From Macrocystis pyrifera (lineage: Eukaryota > Sar > Phaeophyceae > Laminariales > Laminariaceae): a DNA stretch of 64,000 bases. The notes below the pieces were generated by a model. The model saw only the letters and a list, made by a program, of their open reading frames with translations, made no database searches and was not told the DNA's origin. The stretch's first letter is position 1. Every line of letters starts with the position of its first letter. Shown piece by piece: positions 29,885-39,712 of this stretch. The position numbers and the translations under genes are program-made. The stretch spans positions 14,597,479 to 14,661,478 of the forward strand of contig JASSKH010000006.1 in assembly GCA_031763025.1 (NCBI GenBank), in the 5' to 3' direction.

Positions 29885-32001
29885 TGCATTCCTAGTGTCA
29901 CCTCCCCTTCAATCGGTCTCGTCTGTAACCGGTCACTCTCCGGTGCCCTGTCCGTTCTCTCCGACGTGGTTGCCACCGCCGTCAGAAAGGAAGGAATCGC
30001 GTCACCCATCTCCAACCCGCGTTGAACCCCGAGGGTCCACCTCGCTAGGCGTTCTTCACATTCAGCGTCAAGACCTACCAGATACTCTTGGACATGAGGT
30101 CCGATGTAAAGTCTTTGATTTGGAAGTCGGAGCAGGACGTCCTGCGGTTGGATGGCATATGCAGCGAACTGCGTACGGTAATGGCCGACCGCCGCTTCCC
30201 ATCCCCTCGGTCGGGGGAAATCGAAGTATGCCCCTTGAGGCATGTCCAGCGCATCGCAAAACGGCGAGCACAACAAGAACGAGGAGGTCGGGCTCCCATC
30301 ATGGGTACGTAACATGAGCTCAAACGTGCCGAAAGCGCCAGTTGTAACGCAGCTGGCTGGCTCCGGTCCGGGGTTGCCCCGCTGAACGCGGGCGGCGAAA
30401 TGCAGGGCGCCCCTCACCGCCACCCACCTTCCACCGTACTCATTCATGGGTAGCCCTCTAGCCAGCTCTGCCGGATGGGGAGGTCGGCTTCCTCCCGGCC
30501 ACGCCGAGCGACGCGCAACGCAGGGCCTGGGGTCTGCATGCCCTCTCGCGAGGTGTTCCGCGCGGTCCAGCATGCAGCGGGCAGGCACAAAGCCTCCGTG
30601 GGCGCACGGAACGGGTACGCGAACGTAGTTGTCTTCTGACTCCCCAACAGAGCTATCGAGAGGCCAACCGCAATATGTGCACCATAACTCGTCGGACTCC
30701 TCTAATCCCCCTTCCACGCCCTGATTCCCTTCAACATGGCTTGCGGCCTCCTTGACACCCGACGCCAGTGATCTCCACAGTGTTTCCAACTGTCTTTGTT
30801 GGTGTTTACTCTCTGCGGTAGTGCGATCGTACCTCAGGTGGAGCCTGGGCGCTATTGCCGTGAGCCGGAACGTTCTACGAAGTGGCACTCTCCCTCCTGG
30901 GATGGCCACCCCAAATCGATCGTCTCCCCTGTCGTCTGCCCCCTCCAAGCTTTCTGTGGCACATCTCCTGTGAACGAGCCAGCCATCAAAAGCAAACCGC
31001 TGGTCATCCTCCAAGTGCTTGTTGCAGGCCCCACACGGCGCTTGCGCTTGCGGCTGGGGTGTCGTGCCACGCCATTCTCCTTGTGTATCCTCCTCGTCTC
31101 GCTCTGTGGCGCTCCTTGATAAATCCACCGTTTCTGGAGTAATTTGGACCCTTCCAATGAGGCAGAGCTCGGCAGCGGTGACCCTGTCTCTGGTGGCGCT
31201 TTCTTCCGCCGTGTCCGCCGACCTGCCGAGAGCTCGAATCTGTTGGAGGAGGGGACGTAGATCCACCTCTTGTTGCTCCTCGTGCAGGGCTGGATTTGGG
31301 CACGTGAGTTGGTGTACCCCACCGAAAATCCTGACTCGGGGAATCACGTCCTCGCAAAATCCTAAAGCACAACGGTGATGTACCTCGCACGAACAAGACA
31401 CTTGTACGCAGGCCGTCGCTTCAACCAGACTGTGACAAATGCTGCATATCACTCGCCGCCTCCTCTCGCCTCTTGTGGTCCCTGTTGGTGCCTCCGCTCC
31501 TCCGTTAGCCGGAATCTCTTGCTGTCCAATCGTCAGCGCATCTACCATAAATTCATTGCTGTGTTGACGTAGCGCCATCCTGTCGGCCTCGTTGATCGTT
31601 ACGGTCGCTCGGCACGCCGGACACTTCAGGTTGATCTCCGCCCTGACTCGGAATGCGGCGTAGCATGGAAGATGCGGTCGATGGGGGCAGCTCCCTAAAT
31701 ATACCATCGGGGCGGCCAAGGTCTCGTAACAGACACTACAGTCTTCCGTGACTTCCTCTCGGAGCTGATCTTCTACGGGCGACGGCGAAGGTGTCGGTAG
31801 CGGCGACGGGGGCAATTCGGAGGTCGACCCGAGTGCCGAACTACTTCCTTCCGGCATCCGTGTGAACGTCGGCCATGACGGCCTTGGTGGCACCGATTGT
31901 GTCGTCCTGACCGCGACCTGCGATGGTGTTTCGACCGCAAGGACCATACCCGGTGTCAAAAGTGGTTCCGCTGTCGAAGGGAGGCCAGCTGTCGGCAGCA
32001 C
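29818..32001 (-). CDS. RING-H2 plus zinc-module protein of the non-LTR element (ORF1-like)
   Basis: A 727-codon frame (edge codon GTG; true start unknown, the protein probably continues upstream in another frame). Pro/Ser-rich residues 1-80. A RING-H2 finger at about 88-130: C-x2-C-x13-C-x-H-x2-H-x2-C-x13-C-x2-C, within CSVCYETL and CPACRATV. A second RING-like cluster at 186-234 (CSICHSLV, CSCEVHHRC, CPNP). A half-finger at 323-347 (CGACNKHL, WLVHRRC). Module copy 1 at 441-670, parallel to the copy in 28610-29884. RING domains usually act as E3 ubiquitin ligases, but in a retroelement nucleic-acid binding or particle assembly is equally possible. The long intact frame in a dead element is notable. 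Confidence 0.55.
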   Translation of the reverse strand: MLPTAGLPSTAEPLLTPGMVLAVETPSQVAVRTTQSVPPRPSWPTFTRMPEGSSSALGSTSELPPSPLPTPSPSPVEDQLREEVTEDCSVCYETLAAPMVYLGSCPHRPHLPCYAAFRVRAEINLKCPACRATVTINEADRMALRQHSNEFMVDALTIGQQEIPANGGAEAPTGTTRGERRRRVICSICHSLVEATACVQVSCSCEVHHRCALGFCEDVIPRVRIFGGVHQLTCPNPALHEEQQEVDLRPLLQQIRALGRSADTAEESATRDRVTAAELCLIGRVQITPETVDLSRSATERDEEDTQGEWRGTTPQPQAQAPCGACNKHLEDDQRFAFDGWLVHRRCATESLEGADDRGDDRFGVAIPGGRVPLRRTFRLTAIAPRLHLRYDRTTAESKHQQRQLETLWRSLASGVKEAASHVEGNQGVEGGLEESDELWCTYCGWPLDSSVGESEDNYVRVPVPCAHGGFVPARCMLDRAEHLARGHADPRPCVARRSAWPGGSRPPHPAELARGLPMNEYGGRWVAVRGALHFAARVQRGNPGPEPASCVTTGAFGTFELMLRTHDGSPTSSFLLCSPFCDALDMPQGAYFDFPRPRGWEAAVGHYRTQFAAYAIQPQDVLLRLPNQRLYIGPHVQEYLVGLDAECEERLARWTLGVQRGLEMGDAIPSFLTAVATTSERTDRAPESDRLQTRPIEGEVTLGMQWKGVRMRGTRVPLPARTAGGL

Positions 32002-32157
32002 CGGTGATGATGGCTGCGACGGCGACGCTGACGTGCTTGGCGATGACGCTTCGGGTGGCCTGGCGGACGGAGAGGTATCTGGTGACGGTAGCAGTGCCGT
32101 CGAGGGGGTCGATACGGGCCCCGATACGGCTGGGGGAGGCTGTATCGACGGTTGAGG

Positions 32158-32661
32158 CTACCCCCTTGATGGAGGATGTAGTGGGCGCGACACGAGCACC
32201 GTCGGTTGCGCTGTCGGCGGCATAGTAGGCCACGGCGATTGTTGCTGCTGCGGTGGCGGTAGCTGCGCAAGCCCTGGTGTCGGGGGTTGTACCTCTCCAG
32301 GTACCGGCAAACCTTCTATGACGGGTGGTCTTGACCCCCCAAGGGAAAGAGGGGTCGTCAGGGGTGGCCCCGGTTCCGTTGTCGGCAACTGCGATGAACT
32401 ATTAGTAGGCGTAACTGAGGATTCTTCCGGCAACGATGGAAGTACCGGCTGCAAAAACGTTGCCAACGGCGCCATCCGCGCCATTGTTGACTGTTGAGGG
32501 AACGCCCTATGGACTGGCTCAGTGGGGAGCTGCCTCCCCCCCCCCCCCCCCCCCGTCCGATGATTGTGCGCTGATGGCAGCAGATATTCGGGTGCGCGCC
32601 CTCGTTCTGGAGGAGATAAGCCTCTCTCCAGGTGCACTCGTCGTGTCCCGTCGTCCTTCAC
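32158..32661 (-). pseudogene. Proline-rich upstream extension of the RING frame
   Basis: About 168 codons rich in Pro, Ser, Thr and Gln, ending with glutamine and proline runs. It passes through a 19-base C run (32536-32554), which codes poly-glycine on this strand and may have slipped. It is in a different frame from the RING frame downstream. Probably a disordered N-terminal arm. Confidence 0.35.
32536..32554 (+). repeat. Poly-C run, 19 bases
   Basis: Nineteen consecutive C on the plus strand within the proline-rich frame; a likely slippage site. Confidence 0.9.
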
Positions 32662-32968
32662 CTGTGGCCGTTCCCGCGCCTGTGGACGACCCTAGTGGTG
32701 CCGCCGCCCCTTTGGAACCTCTGACAGATGTGGTACCGCTGTTGGGTTGGCGGTGACCCTCTCTTGTCCCCATGCTAGCTACATCCCTACATTAAGGATT
32801 ATCCTCTCGAGTTATATTCCTCTGCATATAGTCAAATTCCATGGGATAGCTGCTTTCCTGACGTCGTCTCTCGCATGTTCCTCTCTGGGGGAGGGTTGGG
32901 AGGGGCGTTCTTGAGTCCCGTGAACCCGCTGTCGCGCCCGGTGGCAGCGGGGGGGAGAGATGCAGGCC

Positions 32969-33706
32969 CTACTCCACTATGAGCTCTGACACCGCCGAGC
33001 GCTGCCCGGCACCCCGCTTACTACTCGAGGGCGTGGGTACCCCCAAGGGACCCCTTCGGACGAGGCTCCCGACTGCTCGACGAACATCTTGAGACGTCGC
33101 ACTCGAGTGCCTGGAGGTCAATGCTGCACCTGGCGGTAGAGGGCGAGGAGACGTTACCTGACTCTGAGCATAGCCGCCTGTGAGAAGCGCCAGGTGCCCC
33201 TGTTGACTCCCCGTAGGTGTGGGCCCCCCCAAGCGTCCCCTCCGGGAGGCCCTACTTACTGCACGTAGGGCATTTTGATAACCACGATTTGAGTCCCGAG
33301 AGCCCGGTATTGCACCCGTTGGTATGGGGGGACAACGTATTTCCCTACTACCAGCACCACTGCTGGTGAGGGGCGCCCGGCACCCCCGCTGGCTCCTCGC
33401 AGACGCACCCTCCCTCAAAAGATCCCTCCTGTCGAAGCTTCTCGCTCCACGTTGGGCATTACGAGAGCCAACACTAGAGTCGCTAAATCTCGGTACCGTG
33501 TCCGATGTCATCTGGGAAGGAGACCCTACCCTGATATAAGCACTGTTGCTGGAGGATAAAGCCCGGTAAGCCTGCTGAGTCCTCGCAGGTGCGGACCCGC
33601 TTAAAATCCCCGGCTGGGGCAAAGCATCCGGCTGCACGACGAGCTTTTTGAGGTGCAGGGACTGCCCGTTTGTCAACAGAGGGGGCTGAGAGAGTACACC
33701 GCTCAC
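32969..33706 (-). CDS. Basic repeat protein, four degenerate units of about 61 residues
   Basis: A 245-codon frame. Units are recognised by (L/R)...SQ(R/Q)G.(R/L)ALLT, then S(P)...P.GA.P.SR, then N..RAV....RRG.LG.PTP. At the DNA level the units are so diverged that the protein pattern is clearer than the nucleotide pattern, which suggests selection on the protein at some time. Rich in Ser, Arg, Pro, Gly; no enzyme motif. It lies upstream of the RING frame on the same strand. Nucleic-acid binding is possible from composition only. Confidence 0.35.
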   Translation of the reverse strand: MSGVLSQPPLLTNGQSLHLKKLVVQPDALPQPGILSGSAPARTQQAYRALSSSNSAYIRVGSPSQMTSDTVPRFSDSSVGSRNAQRGARSFDRRDLLREGASARSQRGCRAPLTSSGAGSREIRCPPIPTGAIPGSRDSNRGYQNALRAVSRASRRGRLGGPTPTGSQQGHLALLTGGYAQSQVTSPRPLPPGAALTSRHSSATSQDVRRAVGSLVRRGPLGVPTPSSSKRGAGQRSAVSELIVE

Positions 33707-33931
33707 CGTTCTATCCTCGCGCGCAGCTCGCCCCCGCGACCTCTCCTGACACGGGAAGTGGTCGAAATCCTGCTCCTACTCCAGGCAACGCCTCCAGTGA
33801 CCCGAGTATCACGTCGAGACTGGGTCCCGTTTATCAGAGTATGGGCAAGGTTTTCTTTAACCTCCATTGGCAAAGGGTTCCGTCGCCATGTGACCCCTCT
33901 CCCAGGGCGTTGAGAGGTGCTCGACAGGCCA

Positions 33932-34927
33932 CTACTCCCACAGAGTCTGCTCCCCACTAGAGGGTCTGATACCAGCTGTAAACCCGTCACCTCCACTTCT
34001 GCTCTCTTGCTCCACTCTCGAGCACTGGCTACAATCTCGGAGAGAGTGGGTACACCTTCTGATGGCCACGGGCGACGGCCCTGGACGGTTGGTATTTCTC
34101 GCCGAGGTACCAGGGCCCCCTGACTCCGTGTGTCGTCGGTAAACGTGACCCGAAGCCGCTGATGCGGGCACCCTGCGGGAGGGGAAGTGGACCGTTGCCG
34201 GCGCCCCAAGATTCCTGGAGGGGGCGAGGGCGGAGTGACTATGGCATTCCCTCCAGAAGACGATGGCGAGCGGTGCCTCGGACGCGAAGTCGGTCGAGGC
34301 GAGGGCCGATCGCGTGATGCTTCCCTGCCCCTCCGAATCCCGATGGTGTGGGGGCGATGGGGGGGCGCTTCTACCTCTCGTTGGCAGCGGCCAGCACGAC
34401 GCCCGTTGCTGGGGCTGGCTTGGTGCTACAGCTGGGCTTCGTGTCGCTGCACTCATACTCTCGCGTTCCACCGGCGGCGGGACCTGTGATGGGCGCCTTC
34501 CGGTTGTTGCGGGGACCTGATCCCTCTCTTGCTGCGTTCCACTTGAACCTATGCTGTCTGAGGTGGGGGATGCTTGCTGCTGGAGGCCCCCTGTAGCCCT
34601 CGCTTGCATCCATGCCAGGGTAGTCGTCTGCCACCCGCCTGGTGCGACACCTTGCGCCCTTGTCCCTACGATCGCTGTTGTCGGGGGGCTCGTACGCCTC
34701 GCACGCTCTACCGGTGGCGTGACTTCTACTAGACACCTCCCGTCCACTGCGAGCGCCTGACCTCCCTGATGCTGCACCTCGCTCGCTTGCTCGCCCCCTA
34801 CCGATAGTGGCGCTATTGCAGGTACTGCACGTGTCGATATGCGACCTACTGCCCGAAACAATCGGTTTCCGACCCCGCCCCGTTGCAGTTTGTTGCTGCA
34901 ACCTTCCCTGCACGGGGGCTGCGCCAA
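33932..34927 (-). CDS. Arg/Ser/Pro-rich open frame, unrecognised
   Basis: About 331 codons open, edge codon not ATG. Contains CREGCSNK, repeated PPVER words and a Gln/Pro-rich middle. It shares segments with the frames in the 222-bp array to its right (PPCREGCSNK also occurs at about 35140). No domain recognised. It may be 5' leader sequence of the large element that happens to be open because of GC content. Confidence 0.25.
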   Translation of the reverse strand: MAQPPCREGCSNKLQRGGVGNRLFRAVGRISTRAVPAIAPLSVGGEQASEVQHQGGQALAVDGRCLVEVTPPVERARRTSPPTTAIVGTRAQGVAPGGWQTTTLAWMQARATGGLQQQASPTSDSIGSSGTQQERDQVPATTGRRPSQVPPPVERESMSAATRSPAVAPSQPQQRASCWPLPTRGRSAPPSPPHHRDSEGQGSITRSALASTDFASEAPLAIVFWRECHSHSALAPSRNLGAPATVHFPSRRVPASAASGHVYRRHTESGGPGTSARNTNRPGPSPVAIRRCTHSLRDCSQCSRVEQESRSGGDGFTAGIRPSSGEQTLWE

Positions 34928-35490
34928 GGATCCTTGGCTGCATCCATGCCGGGAGAGTTTCTGCCCCGCCCTTGTCCGGCTGGTAGTGGACGAATAGATA
35001 GGGCTGTTGTTGCACTTGCGGGTTGTGCCGCCATCGCAGGTACTGTACTAGTCGATACGCATGTCTCCCGCTGCCCGAAACAATCGGTTTCCGGCCCCGC
35101 CCCGGTTGCTGTTTGTTGCTACAACCCTCCCGGCACGGGGGTTGTGTCAAGGATCCTTGGCAGCATCCATGCCGGGAGAGTCCTGCCCCATCCTCGTCCG
35201 GCTGGTAGTGGACGAATAGATAGGGCTGTTGTTGTACTTGCGGGTTGTGCCGCCATCATAGGTACTGCACTAGTCGATACGCCTCTTTCCCGCTGCCCGA
35301 AACAATCGGTTTGCGGCCTCTCCCCGGTTGCTGCTTGTTGCTGCAACCCTCCCGGCATGGGGGTAGTGTTAAGGATCCTTGGCTGCATCCATGCTGGGAG
35401 AGTCCTCCCCCGCCCTCGCCCGGCTGGCAGTGGACAAAACGATAGGGCTGTTGTTGTGCTTGCGGGTTGTGCCGCCGTTTCTACAGGGAG
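34820..35490. repeat. Tandem array, 222-bp unit, about three copies
   Basis: CCCGAAACAATCGGTTT recurs at 34852, 35074 and 35296, exactly 222 bp apart. Between them AAGGATCCTTGG, CATCCATGC(C/T)GGGAGAGT and GATAGGGCTGTTGTTG recur. 222 is divisible by 3, so frames continue through the array on both strands (74-residue repeats). Copies are about 90 percent alike. Arrays at the 5' end of non-LTR elements often act as promoters; that role is inferred only. Confidence 0.85.
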
Positions 35491-35499
35491 GTCGCTACC

Positions 35500-36600
35500 T
35501 CCCGACATGACGGGCACCCTCACAGACGCGAGGGTGCCCACACTTTCGCAACCCTAAACCACCCCCCCTTTGGTCAGCGTGAGGCACGCTTATATTTATT
35601 CCGTGACGATAACGAGTGCAGCTCAAATTCCTCTTTCTCCCCTTGCGACGTGTCCTTCTCCTAGGGTTCTCGTGTATTAACCTCTCCTTACCTTTCAGGT
35701 TCGACGCACCGAGTTTCCTCTCCCAGTGATGCGGGCATGTAGACTGCTGCTGCTGCTGGACTCTCCCCTGCTTCCAGCAAGACGATAACCTCTCTAAAAA
35801 ATCCTTCCCCACGTCCGTTTTCCCCCAGCCCCTCTCCAACCCTGTTTCGCCTCTCCTCACTTCTCTCCCAAAACTCAAGATCCGTGCCTAGCCCGTAGGA
35901 AACCAATTGCACTGCGTTTAATTTTCCGCCTTGCGACAAGCACTGCCAATCGTGCTTAGTCCGTCTGCTCCGTTTTATTTTATTTTATGCCTGGTATATT
36001 TCATTTTTTTTATTTATATCGGCGTTCCTGTAGCCCCTCACCTCCACCAACACTCTAACACTTTCGTCAAGCTCCGCTGCAATTCTTGACCCCACTCGAA
36101 GCACAGCAGTTTATGCGCACGACCAGTGAAAACCTTCCTGATGGATGATGGACGATACTCATATTAATAGAGGAAACCGTCGGAAGATAAAAAAATAAAT
36201 ATATACGTATAAGAAGAAGAAGGCCCGTCCAGCCCCAACAAAGAGGGCTAGAAAATAGGCTTGGTACCTCAATAGCTACACGACGACTTCCGGTGCATCG
36301 CTTTTCGTGTTGTTATGTTTCCCCAGTGTTATCCTTACCCCATTCGAAGTTTCTTCCACACGAACTTAGAACACCTCTCGAAATGCTCGTTGCGATAGAA
36401 GATAGAAGAGCTGTCCGAAGATATTCGCAGAAGAAGGATCAAGATACCGTAGGAGCACGAGGGCGAGAAGAAACATACCCCGAAAAAAGAAAAAGAAAAA
36501 GGGTACGTTGACCTACTACCCGGTACACGACGCGCTTTTCCCGAACATCCACGCGGCTGCTCCACAGCAGGTCCCAAACTGAACTGACATTTAGGCAGGC
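35500..36600. other. No gene recognised
   Basis: Minus-strand frames of 80-127 codons (35495-35939) are basic and glutamine-containing but have no domain. The rest is AT-rich with CT-rich patches. Confidence 0.35.
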
Positions 36601-36740
36601 GAACCGTACCACAAATGTATATAGTGTTATTGCCCTCGATGAAATGCATTCGACCGCTGTTCTCAGTTTGCTTGTCTTATTTTTTTGTGAGGTCGCACTC
36701 AGTTGAATTTGGTTAGAGTGACGAGAGACGACCAATCGGC
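36600..36740 (+). repeat. Dispersed repeat C, partial copy
   Basis: The stretch GTTATTGCCCTCGATGAAATGCATTCGACCGCTGTTCTCAGTTTGCTTGTC and the following GTGAGGTCGCA...GAGTGACGAGAGA reappears with about 85 percent identity at 42480-42590. It is not coding. Confidence 0.7.
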
Positions 36741-36744
36741 ACCG

Positions 36745-37299
36745 GCATAGACGGCACCCCAGTAAGCGAGCTTTGGCTCAGACTGAGCGTCTGCGTGGCT
36801 GGCTATCGGTACTACTCGTGGTCATACAGGGCGGGGGGTACTGTATGTGATATCCATCTTGGTTCGTAAAGGGCACTCAACATCCTGCAACATTTCTGCT
36901 TCAAGTTGTTGGTAGTGATGCACCAGACTCTTCCACAGCCTACTATTACTAGGAGAATGGGAATGACGAATGTGACGAGATCTACGGCAGTGGTCAAGCG
37001 TCTAACTGCATTAAGCTAATGCGTTGGCGGTTGTTGTATTGTCATGGATGTGTTTAAAGAACGCGCGCCACGAACAGTCTTTTGTCCATGAAAATCCGTT
37101 TTAAAAAAAAATGCGCCTTAATAAACATTAAGTAAGCCTGCGGCCTCCAAAATCTGAATTGTTTTGTTTTCTTTAGGGTTGCTGTTGTTGTTCTCTCACT
37201 GTACGTTTAATAATAGGTACCACGAGCTCCACTTGGATCTGCAGAGAGTCACCAGGGTTCGTTTGTTCCGCCACGGCGGGAGCGTCAAGAGTATTTATT

Positions 37300-37302
<3 letters not shown>
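36745..37302. other. No gene recognised
   Basis: Short frames only; no repeat family identified before the poly-C tract. Confidence 0.35.

Positions 37303-37348
<46 letters not shown>
37303..37348 (+). repeat. Poly-C run, 46 bases
   Basis: Forty-six consecutive C immediately before the first recognisable codon block of the LINE at 37.35 kb. Confidence 0.9.
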
Positions 37349-39406
37349 TAGAATAGAAAGGCAGCAGGGGCAGACCAAATAGTGAATGAATTTAAGAAGT
37401 ACGGGGGAGAATGAATGCTTACCATGATGGTTATGTTGTATAACTGGATATGGAAAAACGAGTACGCACCTAGGAGGTGGAGAGAAAGAGTAGTAGTAAA
37501 TTTATTCAAGAAAGGAGATAAGGCTGACCCGGGGAACTATAGAGGGATAACGCTACTAAGCACAGTAGGCAAAACATTTTGTAAGATTTTGAACGATAGA
37601 ATGGGAACGATGATGGAGAAGGAAGACAAAATAAGCGAAGGACAAGCAGGGTTTAGGCCAAACCATAGCTCCGCAGACCATGTGTACACCTTAGGTAAGA
37701 TTATTCAAGGTAGGAAAGACGCGGGACTAACAACGTACTGTTTCTTTCTAGATGTGCAGAAAGCCTACGACACAGTATGGAGAAATGGATAGTGGAAAAA
37801 ACTGTGGGAAATAGGAATCAGAGGAAAGATGTGGAGAATGATGAAAAATATGACGGAATGTGCGAGAAGTGCTGTGATGCTGGACGGGGAAATATCGAAG
37901 TACGTTGATATTTTACAAGGAGTTGCACAGGGATGTACGTTGTCACCTAACTTATTCAAGATATATATTAACGACCTGATAGTAGCAGTCGAGGGAGCAA
38001 GGCAGGGAGTCACGGTAGGGGAAGATACGGTGTCGGGATTGATGTTTGCGGATGACTGCGTGGGGATATCAGAAACACCCGAAGGATTGCAGAAACAAAT
38101 AGAGAAGGCGCTAGAATACACCAGGAAATGGAGGGTGACGGCGAACGTCAAGAAATGCGCAGTAGTTGTTTGCAACGAAGATAAGGTAAACCCGGTAAAT
38201 TTCAGTTGGAAGTGGGGAGAAGATGAATTGCCGATCGTAGACCAGTATACATACCTTGGCGTAGAGATCTCAAAAGACTGCTCTTGGGATACACATATAG
38301 CAAAAGTAACAGGAAAGGGTAAGTCACAAGTAGTCAAGATGGATGCGATCCTAACAGACCAGAACCTTGACACTAGGATTAAGAGATGTATCTTGATGAA
38401 TGTGATAGTACCAAAGCTAGAATATGCAGAAGTATGGGAAGGGAACGCGAAACTCGTAAAACAGTTGGAAACAGTGCAAATGACAGCAGCTAAACAAAGC
38501 CTAAGATGCTCAAGTACGACTAGTAATACAGTCTTAAGAGCAGAACTGGGAATGCGCCCACTCAAGACAAATAGAGACATGAGAAAGTTGAACTGGCAAT
38601 AAAAAGTAAGGAACATGCCAAAAAAGAGGTTGCCAGCCATAGTTGATAGAGCTGTATGGGAGAAAGTATCAAAAGGACGAGCTGGAATAAGGTGGGATGG
38701 CGTAGTTGAGAAAGTATGGAAGGATCTAGGGGGAAACCAAGTAGAGATGATGTCCGCCGGGAAGTTTGGGAGGTACAAGGCAGAAGTAGAAGAAAGGATA
38801 GAAAGAAGGGAAAGACTAGCGCTAAGAAACAAGGTGGAATCGGAAAAAAACACTTGGAGATATACGGGGGATTGAGGGAAGGAATAGGAATGAAACCGTA
38901 TTTGCATGGCCCAATGGACTTCGCGAAAACGCTGAAACTGCGCTTTCGTGTAGGGGACCTGGACCTGCCAGAAAGAAGAAAGAGGTACACCAGTAGCCGG
39001 GAAGAGGAGGAAGTAGACGCACAGATGTGCCCGTGTGGCAAAGCAATAGAGAGTAGAACTCACATAGTAGGAGAATGTGAAATATACAAGGAGGAACGGG
39101 ATGTGTTAGAAGAGGAGATGAGGAAAATAGACGAATGTGACATGGAGGAGTTTGATACAATGAATAGCAGCGAGAATACGATCGCTATCCTAGGAGATAG
39201 ATGGTGGCCACAGGAGGACAAACAGGAAGGGGATAAGATTAGCAAAAAGATTCTGTGTAATTTATGGAAACAACGTAATGAGCGCCCAATTGTTGGAGGT
39301 GTCTCTATTAGGAGTCGGAACGGTGCTCCGTCTCGAAAGGGATGCATGGTCAATGGTCAAATGACTAAGGCAAGCAACAAATGAGTACGCCCCCCCCCCC
39401 CCCCCC
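37349..39406 (+). pseudogene. LINE (non-LTR) reverse transcriptase, 5'-truncated, ending in poly-C
   Basis: Begins inside RT motif 1 as AADQIVNEFKKYGGE-like codons just after the C run. Then WRERVVVNLFKKGDKADPGNYRGITLLS, GFRPNHSSADHVYTL, YCFFLDVQKAYDTVWRNG (motif A Asp), GVAQGCTLSPNLFKIYINDL (motif B), LMFADDCVGI (motif C, FADD at 38045-38056) and YTYLGVEISKD. A C-terminal C-x-C-x8-H-x4-C finger (39028-39078, CPCGKAIESRTHIVGEC) resembles zf-RVT. In-frame TGA 37412, TAG 37790 and TAA 38600 and one frameshift near 38840 (A-run) inactivate it. No endonuclease is present on the truncated 5' side. The 3' end is followed by 17 C rather than A. Confidence 0.85.
39390..39406 (+). repeat. Poly-C run, 17 bases, at the LINE 3' end
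   Basis: Seventeen consecutive C shortly after the stop codon of the LINE frame (TGA near 39382-39384). Confidence 0.9.
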
Positions 39407-39469
39407 TATTGCCAGCTTTGAAGCTTCTCGACCATACTCGCGGAAAACTGCCTGCTCGGCACGAAATTA

Positions 39470-39620
39470 TTTCACCGTGTATTACCGTGGTAGCCGGTTC
39501 CTGTACCGATGAGTACGAAGTTGGCCAGTTACCGTCCAAACATTTCTGCGCATTGTTACTACCGTGGTGGCCGGTTCCTGTTCCAATGAGCACCAAGGTG
39601 GCTGACAGGCTGGGGAGGGT
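39470..39620 (+). repeat. Diverged tandem duplication, about 78-bp unit
   Basis: TTACCGTGGTAGCCGGTTCCTGT.CC.ATGAG (39482) recurs as CTACCGTGGTGGCCGGTTCCTGTTCCAATGAG (39560). Two copies, no coding role seen. Confidence 0.6.
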
Positions 39621-39712
39621 TGACACAGTGAAGAAGAAGACCATCTACCGTAGTACTCTACTCGTGGGGATGTACGAGCAGGGGGGGTGATATCCTTTAG
39701 AAGGTCGATGAG

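Larger units (their letters stand above)
24860..35900 (-). mobile_element. Large decayed non-LTR retrotransposon with restriction-like endonuclease and RING/zinc-finger frames (provisional extent)
   Basis: From right to left on the minus strand the interval holds: repeat-built basic frames (35.5-32.97 kb), a proline-rich frame (32.66-32.16), a RING-H2 and zinc-finger frame (32.00-29.82), a second zinc-module frame (29.88-28.61), a further cysteine cluster (28.45-27.81), reverse transcriptase (27.8-26.2) and a CCHC plus restriction-like endonuclease (25.62-24.86). The RT-CCHC-RLE order is that of R2/NeSL/HERO-type elements. All parts are GC-rich and on one strand with little space between them, so I infer a single element or a nest of related ones. 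Frameshifts and stops show it is dead. The right boundary is not defined; the 5' repeat section could be unrelated. Confidence 0.5.

Noticed and set aside
34883..35557. Plus-strand frame of 224 codons made of 74-residue repeats
   Set aside because: The 222-bp array is open in several frames on both strands because of its length and GC content; I cannot choose a coding strand.
37765..39063. Minus-strand frame of 432 codons, Ser/Phe/Leu-rich
   Set aside because: Antisense to the LINE reverse transcriptase; composition follows from the A/G-rich coding strand.
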